NCBI GenBank assembly: GCA_021234155.1
Contig: JAJEKV010000012.1
Coordinates: 9,700,448 to 9,764,447, forward strand
Reading direction: 5' to 3'
Source: Isoetes taiwanensis
Taxonomy: Eukaryota > Streptophyta > Lycopodiopsida > Isoetales > Isoetaceae
DNA: 64,000 bases
Both the position numbers and the translations under genes were made by a program. Below, piece by piece: positions 56,815 to 64,000 of the stretch. How positions within the stretch are numbered: the stretch's first letter is position 1; each line of letters begins with the position of its first letter. A model generated the notes under the pieces. That model was not told the DNA's origin. It made no database searches and saw nothing but the letters and a program-made list of their open reading frames with translations.

Positions 56815-57474
56815 TGATATGATTTAAGGTTAATATCTAATAGTGAGCTTGGGGGAGTGCCAAAATGATTAAGCATTGCACAAAATCATATAGAGTTAGT
56901 ATATAACATGGTTGGGAACAAAAGGCAAAGGCAAAGGCAAAGGCAAAGGCAAAAGGCAGGCCAAAGAAGGCTAAAGTCGCAGAGGCTTCTATAAATAGAA
57001 GTTGAACTTCAATTGACGAGATCTCCGCAAGCAGAGCTTCGATTGAGGCGATATTTGTTTCAATGGAACCACAGTTTCTGAATTCATCTGAATAAGAGAG
57101 TTATGACTGGAAGAGTGATAGGAGATCAAGAAAGACTACTCTACTCATTCACTCTTGAATATGATTCCTAGAAAGCCATTACCTTTTTCCTAGAGCTTTT
57201 GCTGTTCTTGTTTAATATCTTATTACTATCCTAGAATCTTACTCATGGTGCATCATATTGAGGATTGCTAGCTCGAGAAAGGAGCCAGAAGAGGAAACCG
57301 ATTGTCAGATATGCCTTACTGTCTTTATATTCCAACCTGATATTGCTAGCAGAGTGATCCGGTTGGTGGAGAGCTTTGGGCTAAAGGCTTGGTTTTTTTA
57401 TAATCTTTAATGTTTAGTGTTGGTTTACTAGATGTTTGATCTTTTGTTTACTGGCTAACCTTTGGTTCGTAACA
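56815..57474 (+). repeat. 5' LTR of element B
   Basis: 660 bp, TG...CA. It has a GGCAAA-type simple repeat near 56925-56955 and a CTATAAATAGAAG box at 56990-57002 that is a likely TATA box. Confidence 0.85.
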
Positions 57475-57476
57475 AG

Positions 57477-57492
57477 TGGTATCAGAGCACGG
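57477..57492 (+). promoter_or_regulatory. Primer-binding site of element B
   Basis: TGGTATCAGAGCACGG, complementary to initiator Met-tRNA, lies two bases after the LTR. Confidence 0.85.
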
Positions 57493-58153
57493 TTCCGATT
57501 TCTTTTGGAGCCTGTGTATATTTTTATTTGACTAAAATTAGTTTAACTATTCTATTAGAAGTAGTTTAGTATTTCTATAAGCAAAGTTAAGAAATTCAAT
57601 TCTAAAGAATCAAGAATAGGCCTCGGAAAAAGGCGTTATATCTCTAAAACCCTAGCCAGACTCTTGCTGTAGAATCCTTCGTCTTTGGAACCCTAACGCT
57701 GCCCTTACAGTTTTATGAAATTCGATGCCTTTAGGGTATTCCTGAAGAAGTTCATGATGGCTTTAGAATGTAGTTAAAACCATTAATTTTGAAAAAAGAT
57801 CGTGCCATGGTCTCTTCGTAGATTGTGATTGATTAAATCTGCATAAGTATCCATATTTTATTTGAGCCATTACTTACTTTGGAATAAACCGTTTCAAGCC
57901 TTAGTACTTCCTATAATATTTCTCTGGTTATATTGAAAGAAAAATCATTTAAGGCTATGCTAGCAAAGAACCATACCATTTGGTTGGGTTTGCATGTTCT
58001 AATGTCAAGATTGAGTTTTTTGCAGGACATAGAAATTGTCATGCAGGGAATTATTTTGGGTGATATTCTTACCTTCTTATCTAAGTTTTAGGCGTTTGGA
58101 GCTATAAGGTAAACAGATATTTGAGTTACATTTGCATAATAGTTGGACGAATT

Positions 58154-58423
58154 TTTTAGCCTAAAGGGCTGGACTGAGAAAACTTTTAGCCTAAAGGGTT
58201 GGACTTGGAAAACTTTTAGCCTAAAGGGCTGGACTTGGAAAATTTTTAGCCTAAAGGGCTTGACTTGGAAAATTTTTAGCCTAAAGGGCTGGACTTGGAA
58301 ATTTTTAGCCTAAAGCGCTGGACTTGAAAATTTTTAGCCTAAAGGGCTGGACTTAGAAATTTTTTAGCCTAAAGGGCTGGATTTGGAAAATTTTTAGCCG
58401 AAAGGGCTTGGCTTGACTATTTT
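58154..58423 (+). repeat. 30-bp minisatellite in element B, nine units
   Basis: Units are TTTTAGCCTAAAGGGCTGGA followed by CTTGGAAAAT, with unit length 28-31 and few substitutions. Each contains AGCCTAAAGGGCT, an imperfect palindrome able to form a small hairpin. It lies just before the purine tract and 3' LTR. Confidence 0.9.
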
Positions 58424-58515
58424 CTATTGTGCAGGTTGTAGCCATGGATTTGGTTATGCTAATTTTTCATATAATTTCTTGATCGAGGACGATCAATCCC
58501 GAGACGGGGAGGAAT

Positions 58516-59340
58516 TGATATGATTTAAGGTTAATATCTAATAGTGAGCTCGGGGGAGTGGCCAATATGATTAAGCATTGCGCAAAATCATATAGGGTTA
58601 GTATATATCATGGTTGGAAATAGAATAGAATAGAATAGAATAGAATTGTTTTTATAGAAGGCAAACGCAAAAGGAAGGCCAAATAAGGCTAAAGTCGCAG
58701 AGGCTTCTATAAATAGAACTTGAACTTCAATTGACGAGATCTCCGCAACTGAAGCTCTGATTGAGGAAATATTTGTTTCAATGGAACCGCCTTGGAGTCT
58801 AGTATTCATTCGTTTTGGAGGGAAAAAAGAGCCGACTTGGGATCAAGGCAATAAAAATGTTATGAAAAAAGATTAGGTTCTACCTTTTTTTTGGGGGGAG
58901 TTTTTATTGAAATAATTAATGAAAAGATTTCGTGGCAGCTCCCATAACTCGTCTGAATAAGAGAGTTATGACTGGGAGAGTGATAGGGGATCAAGAAAGA
59001 CTGCTCTACTCATTCACTCTTGAATCTGATTCCTAGAAAGCCATTACCTTTTTCCTAGAGCTTTTGCTATTCTTGTTTAATATCCTATTACTGTCCTAGA
59101 ATCTTACTTTTGGTGCATCATATTGAGGACTGCTAGCTCGAGAAAGGAGCTACAAGAGGAAACTGATTGTCAGATATACCTTACTGTCTTTATATTCCAA
59201 CCTGATATTGCTAGCAGAGTGGTCGGGTTGGGTGGAGAGCTTTCGGCTAAAGGCTTGGTTTTTTGAGAATCTTTAATGTTTAGTGTTGGTTTACTAGATG
59301 TTTGATCTTTTGTTTACTGGCTAACCTTTGGTTCATAACA
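58516..59340 (+). repeat. 3' LTR of element B, with extra 165 bp
   Basis: 825 bp against 660 bp in the 5' LTR. The extra stretch lies at about 58789-58950 (CCTTGGAGTCTAGTATTC to CAGCTCCCATAACTC), where the 5' LTR reads only CACAGTTTCTGAATTCAT. An AGAAT microsatellite is at 58617-58645. The TATA-like CTATAAATAGAAC is kept. Confidence 0.8.
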
Positions 59341-59806
59341 GAGCTGGCAGAAGAGTGTAGCCGATAAGCACAGAACAGTAAGAGAGTTTCAAGTAGAGGA
59401 CAATGTGTGGCTGAAGATCAAAGTCAAACAAGTGAAGCTCCGCATTGGCAATTGCAAGAAGCTTGCTCTAAGATGGGCTGGGCCGTTCAGAATAACCAAA
59501 AGAGTAGGTAACAAATCCTACAAGTTGGATCTGTCAGCACATCTCAAAACATAGGGTCTTCCATGTAAGTCTTCTGAAGAGGCACACTCCTAATCCAGAG
59601 GAAGTATTGGAGACAATTGAGTTACTGGAAATGACGGACGACCAACTCGAGATCGTCTCAGAAGTTCTTCTTGACATATCCTACAAGAAAACAAGAAGAT
59701 CCATATTTCTCCAATACCTAGTGAAGTGGGCGCACTTGCCTGTGGAAGACGCTACCTGGGTACTACAATCAGATTTGGAGAAGCAGTACCCTCAATTCAT
59801 GGAGTA
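59341..59806 (+). pseudogene. Chromovirus integrase C-terminus and chromodomain
   Basis: Continues integrase across element B: SWQKSVADKHRTVREFQVED, then VWLKIK and LALRWAGPFRITKRVGNKSY (GPF module). After a one-base shift near 59550, HVSLLKRHTPNPEEVLETIE leads to the chromodomain: EVLLDISYKKTRRSIFLQYL, VKWAHLPVEDATWVLQSDLE, ending at a TAA at 59805. The aromatic/VKW-x7-TWV pattern is typical. The chromodomain in such elements steers integration to marked chromatin. This identifies the element as a chromovirus. Confidence 0.85.
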
Positions 59807-60629
59807 ATGCAAAGGTCAACTCGTCACCAAAGTAGTCCATACCGAACCGATAGGTGAGTGTGAGGTAGATTAAGAAGTCTACTCCCGTCGCCACGAAAGT
59901 AGACGAAATTGAGAGATAAGAGGTCATTTAATTCATGCATTGATAGGAAAGCACCTCTAGTCAATGCCTACTAGGGGGAGGACGCCATCCTCCACGTCAA
60001 GGGCGACGAAAGGTGTAGGCATGGCTGATCATCCTAGGCATTATAGGGCGCTGTCTCCACGACCACAATGAAAGAAGCATCATCTTCCTACGCCGGGAGA
60101 TTAGTCTTGCATCCATATAGTTAATTAAGTGTAATTAAATGGGTGGTTCCCTAATAATCAACGTTATAATAAATAAATGTGTACTAACATAATGTTGGAC
60201 CTGCAGGCCAATAGGAGAGTCTTGCGGCACCAGGGTCGCACTGCGAAGACTTGCAACACATGTTTTATCATAATGTGTTACAGGGAGACCAAATGGATGT
60301 TTAAATTATAAAATTTTGAAAACTTTGTTAATGTTGAGTATGCAAATTATGAAATTTTGTGAATATCAAATGATAATGTAAGGCTGAGAGATCACTTTAC
60401 TATAGCATGTTATGGAACAAGTGATGTGATTATAAAAATAAAACTTAAATATTACCTTGAGGTAATTGTTATAAAAATTGCATGCATGAATTGTGTTGCA
60501 GGGATCATGCAGGTTTCCAAGGTGGGGAGACTCGTGATGCTAAGGACAACATCAATTCAAGGTGGTGAGATTGCGACATTCCAGTATAATATACAGTCCA
60601 AATACATATATTATACTGCCACGCCACTC
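59807..60629 (+). other. Chromovirus 3' non-coding region and spacer
   Basis: A purine tract CTAGGGGGAGGACG (59969-59982) could be the polypurine tract, with a 3' LTR to its right, but no matching 5' LTR exists in the window to confirm it. No gene is seen. Confidence 0.35.
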
Positions 60630-60655
60630 GTACATGTCATCTTGATGACATGTAC
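60630..60655. repeat. Perfect 12-bp inverted repeat (hairpin)
   Basis: GTACATGTCATC, loop TT, GATGACATGTAC. It lies at or near the left end of the LTR-like region that ends at about 62099. Confidence 0.8.
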
Positions 60656-62100
60656 TTGTGAACCATAAAGGGTTGCACCCTGGGGGGCAACCTCGTATGT
60701 TGTACATGTCTATAAACATATGCATTTAACCTCCCCTTGCCTCATGGCAAAACCCCATATGTCCTTTAACCCTAAAACTAAAAGGTCATGTAAAAGGAAC
60801 AAAAGGGGAAACCCTAAACCTTTTCCATTTTCACCTTTCGGCTTCCTAGGCCATTTCGACCAAGGCAAGCCGCTACTTCGCATTGCCAAACGTCGTCAAG
60901 CCGCCTTTGCACAACAGATCTTCCAGGATCAACTGCCTTCGACCCAAGCAAAGGCATGGATGTGATTCGAGGAGCAGGAGCAAGCCAGGGATCAGGTAAC
61001 CAGTGATTCTGTTGTGCAATGCCGACTTTTAGTCCGGCAATAAGCTGGGATAGCATGTTAGATCAGCCCTAGCGGCCTTATAGATCCTGAGATCATAAGC
61101 CCTAACTAAGGAACCTAACCATGTATGTTTAGGTAGATAGATTAGATATTATTCTGTATTTCAGTTCTTTGATGATGATGATGATGTTCTATTCTATGCA
61201 CACTCTTGTCTATTGGGAAGTGGGGTAGAGACCCTGAAAGCTTCAATAATAGATGTATCTAGATAGCCTCATTAATTCCCAATTAATGCGGCCTGTGCAT
61301 AAGAGCCTACTTGGTCGTGAGTGGCAGGGCTAGACCGGTGGAATAAGGAGGACATGTCCCATTGCAGATTGATCCCTCTGGTGTGTAAATCCTACCAGCG
61401 ATCTTAGCGGGCTAGGCTTAATGGTTTGCCACTGCGTGTGGGCAAGGCATGTGCTCGACACCTCTTGGGTGATGCGTCACCTTCAATGAGGTTCAAGTCG
61501 TAGACGGGTAGTGGCCCTCTAGCCATCTGTGATGGGCATGCGTGCCTCTGGAGGGGGTGACTTCCTTCCTGCCTCGTTGGGGCTAGGGAGATGAAACTCA
61601 GTAGTAGCCCTCTTGGCTACGCACCCGGCAGGCTACGGTCCAGTCCCAAGACTCTTCGACCTATTCTACAAAGTATACACAGGAGAGGCGGATGGAGAGG
61701 GCTTCTCGACAGCCATGTTCCTATGCCAGCCCAATCCACTCTCATGAATGCTTCTGGAGACCCAAGCTGTCAGTCCATACCCTTGGAGTCTGAGTCTTGG
61801 GTAGGATCTCCCATTTGATGATGATGTTGTTGATGTGCTTATACATGGATGCTATGGTACAACCACCCTTCGAGGTGGCTCTATTTGTATCTGATATCAT
61901 GTACTTACGTTTATTTATGCTTCCACAGCTAGGACGGTCCTGAGGGAAGATAGGACAAATGACCCGTCCATTCTTCCTCATCGATCCCTTGCTAAAGATT
62001 GGTGTCAGGTGGACGTCCTCTGCCAGCTTGGCTGCCAGGGGGATGAACTCCGCCGTCCGATACGATGGGAGCATCGTAGACGAAGTAGGGGACGTCACAA
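60656..62100 (+). repeat. Long LTR-like region, solo or 3' LTR
   Basis: No coding sequence. The right end (GGACAAATGACCCGTCCAT at 61951, ATACGATGGGAGCATCGTA at 62060, GACGTCACAA at 62091) matches the LTR end beside the primer site at 30.59 kb. No primer site follows here, so it is a solo or 3' LTR. The left boundary is uncertain; ATG-rich TGATGATGATGATGATG runs occur at 61171 and 61818. Confidence 0.45.
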
Positions 62101-62150
62101 GTACCTCGCCAAAGCACCAGCTTAGAAAGCTCCCACTTCTAACTTGATTT

Positions 62151-62439
62151 GCATGAAGCATTTGTTGATCTGTAGGGCTGAAAATTAGCATACATTTGGC
62201 ATCCATTGTATGATAAGGACTAGATATCCAAAGGCCATCATTTGTATATCTGCTTATTTTGATTGTTTTGCATGAAGCATTTGTTGATCTTTAGGGCTGA
62301 AACTCAGCATACAATTGGCATCCATTGTACAATAGGACCACTTCTGTATACGTGCTTATTATGGAGATCGAACTGTGCCCATATATGGCATGAAGACAAA
62401 TTCATAGTGCCCGTATATGGCATGAAGACAAATTCATAA
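62151..62439 (+). repeat. Two adjacent tandem duplications
   Basis: GCATGAAGCATTTGTTGATC with about 68 bp of following sequence occurs at 62151 and 62270 (119-bp spacing). A separate 32-bp pair, beginning GCCC(A/G)TATATGGCATGAAG, lies at 62377 and 62409. No coding sequence is supported. Confidence 0.7.
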
Positions 62440-63540
62440 GTACAAGCACTCTTAGTTTTGGAGCAAAGGACAATTCGTATCCTCGCTTCTTTGGTTCTTA
62501 ATCTGGCATATATCCATGGAAATTCTATTGCAGCAGCACAACGAGAAGGTTGTGTATAGAAAAATGTGTTGGCTTGTTCGGTTAGCATTTTCTAAACATA
62601 TAAAGGACATGCCTCTCTTTTGACCACCCATGGCAACTCTATTTGAGCAAGTGAATCTCAGATATAGATTCAGACAACTTTACGGAATGTAAAAAAAAGG
62701 GGTAGAAGTTTGAAGTATGACAAATGAGTACATTTCTTAGTTTTCTAGGGTGGACTTGATAACACTAAAGCTTTGGAGGATCATCTTATTCGGCTATCAT
62801 AGATCTAATAGGATAGTATGGTCAACAACATATGCTTGAAATGTAAAGCTTAAGAAAGGTCTAAAGATGCTTAAGCAAGCTCAATGGGATGCTTTTATTG
62901 GGCGTCTGCCAAAAATATAACCTATGTACTTACCATCTCAACGACAAGAGTACCGTAATCTCTAAGTTCTGATAATAGGAACGACAATATATCTAACCAA
63001 TTGTACAAGAATGTGTCTCTTATTTCAGGTGCATCAAGGACAATTGAAAATCGCCCAGTAGCTTCAATGCATTCAGGGCACCATGGGCTTCATTTTTATA
63101 GATGCCCCCAAGAGTCCAAAAAAAATTCATGCCAAATTTGTAACCATAACACCCTAATCACTGTGCAATGATACTGGTGGCAAAGCCATTGACATGCCAG
63201 AAAGAGTGGTAATCAGATCCTGCTCAAGAAATAACCATCCATGCATAAGTATGAGGATCTGTAAGCTGGACCTATGAAATATTTCTAAGTTGTGTTCAAG
63301 GTTCTATTGACAGACCTGTGAGTGGTTCATTAAACAAGCCTCTATGCAAATTTGTGTGCAAGTTTATTGCTTTTGATTCTTGTGAGATGGTGCTGGGGAT
63401 ACTAGGTCCTACACTACTGAAGCACTAAACATTGTTGCTATCAACTTTAATGTACAGTCTTCTCTTCAGAGACATCCTATGCTATGACCATTGTAATCCC
63501 TGCTAATCATGATGACAATCATCCACAAGAAGGATTCACT
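62440..63540. other. Spacer with no supported gene
   Basis: Short frames only. A minus-strand open frame at 62304-62588 has a mixed protein-like composition but no motif or splice support. Confidence 0.35.
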
Positions 63541-63830
63541 TTCCCATTTTTGTACACAAGAACTAATGCACAATTGAGCTCAAAGTCAACACCAAAGATG
63601 AGCCTTCAGGTGTTGCAGGCATCTTCTGTCTTATATGAACCGCAAACATAAAATCTCCCAATACTGCAAATTCTTCTTTAGAGTCTTGATCCAACAACAT
63701 TTAGTTTCAATTCATAGAGTCTTGGTCCTTTTTTATACAGAAGAACTAGTGCACAATCGAGCTTAAGGTTAACACTGGAAATGGGACTTGAGGTGCTGCA
63801 TGCATCTTCTATCAGTATCGTACGATCTGT
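63541..63830 (-). pseudogene. Duplicated coding-like module, unknown family
   Basis: Two - strand copies about 180 bp apart encode EDACSTSSPISSVNLKLDCA then LVLLYKKG (63820-63726), and EDACNT, IFGVDFELNCALVLVYKNGK (63635-63541). The peptide pattern EDAC-x-T...L-x-CALVL-x-YK-x-G is kept better than the DNA around it, which hints at past coding selection. The lower copy is broken by a stop. The right copy is in an 86-codon frame. The function is unknown. Confidence 0.3.
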
Positions 63831-64000
63831 CGCACGAGTATAAACTAATACTGTTGGTAACTCTTTATGGAATCCATATATAAAATAAAATAGTTCTAAA
63901 GATGGGAGATTATTGTCTAGGATAATCCAGTTGATCATCTGTTTCTGCGAGCAGTCCTGTGTAGATGGGTGCTTTAAAAGGCATCCTATGAAGCTCTTCC

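Larger units (their letters stand above)
56815..59340 (+). mobile_element. Element B: non-coding LTR retrotransposon nested in chromovirus integrase
   Basis: LTRs at 56815-57474 and 58516-59340 both start TGATATGATTTAAGG and end GTAACA/ATAACA. The primer site TGGTATCAGAGCACGG is at 57477 and the purine tract GAGACGGGGAGGAAT at 58501-58515. The internal 1.04 kb has no ORF but ends in a 30-bp minisatellite. Flanks are GAGCC and GAGCT, a 5-bp target duplication with one change. Removing the element and one duplicate joins the integrase frame on both sides. It needs proteins in trans. Confidence 0.9.

Overview
This window reads as nuclear DNA of a land plant with a large, retrotransposon-rich genome. 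The evidence is a plant-type double B-box gene with GT-AG introns, a PLS-type pentatricopeptide-repeat (PPR) pseudogene, L1-type plant LINEs, a chromodomain-bearing Ty3/gypsy element, Copia and TRIM elements, and long AT-rich spacers. There are no bacterial operons, rRNA genes or CRISPR arrays. The species cannot be fixed from sequence alone; a fern or another large-genome vascular plant is plausible.

Layout. 1-6.5 kb: a decayed L1-type LINE on the + strand, split by about 2.6 kb of AT-rich repeat and ended by a small inverted-repeat element. 7.1-7.8 kb: the only convincing complete host gene, a three-exon B-box zinc-finger gene on the - strand. 7.8-15 kb: mostly spacer with a PPR scrap, a tRNA-like promoter pair, a tRNA-like minihelix and a possible terminal exon. 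15.3-17.6 kb: a GC-rich LINE of a second family (- strand) with a simple-repeat tail; two tail-only relatives lie at 3.9 and 27.0 kb. 18-24 kb: spacer with short repeats and weak exon candidates. 24.1-25.6 kb: PPR pseudogene. 27.5-28.6 kb: a TRIM-sized LTR element carrying a Copia gag relic. 29.8-30.2 kb: Copia gag remnant. 30.3-34.5 kb: LTR end and primer-binding site, then an unusual ORF ending in an almost complete histone H3 fold, a second unknown ORF, and a poly(A) retroposon tail. 34.6-41.3 kb: a degenerate Ty3/gypsy element (gag-AP-RT-RH-INT) with an antisense ORF behind integrase. 41.8-59.8 kb: a nest built on a chromovirus. Its RT is half inverted, its RNase H is separated from integrase by satellites and an inverted-repeat element, its integrase N-terminus is tandemly triplicated, a 5.6-kb LINE sits in the first triplicate, and a 2.5-kb non-coding LTR element splits the integrase C-terminus from the chromodomain. 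60.6-62.1 kb: the end of a long LTR related to the one at 30.6 kb. 62.1-64 kb: tandem duplications.

The most unusual object is the histone H3 fold fused to a helical ORF at 31.2-32.4 kb, in the place where a gag gene would be expected behind an LTR and primer-binding site. Few genes here act together: the host genes are isolated and the rest is layered mobile DNA whose insertion order can be read from the nesting.
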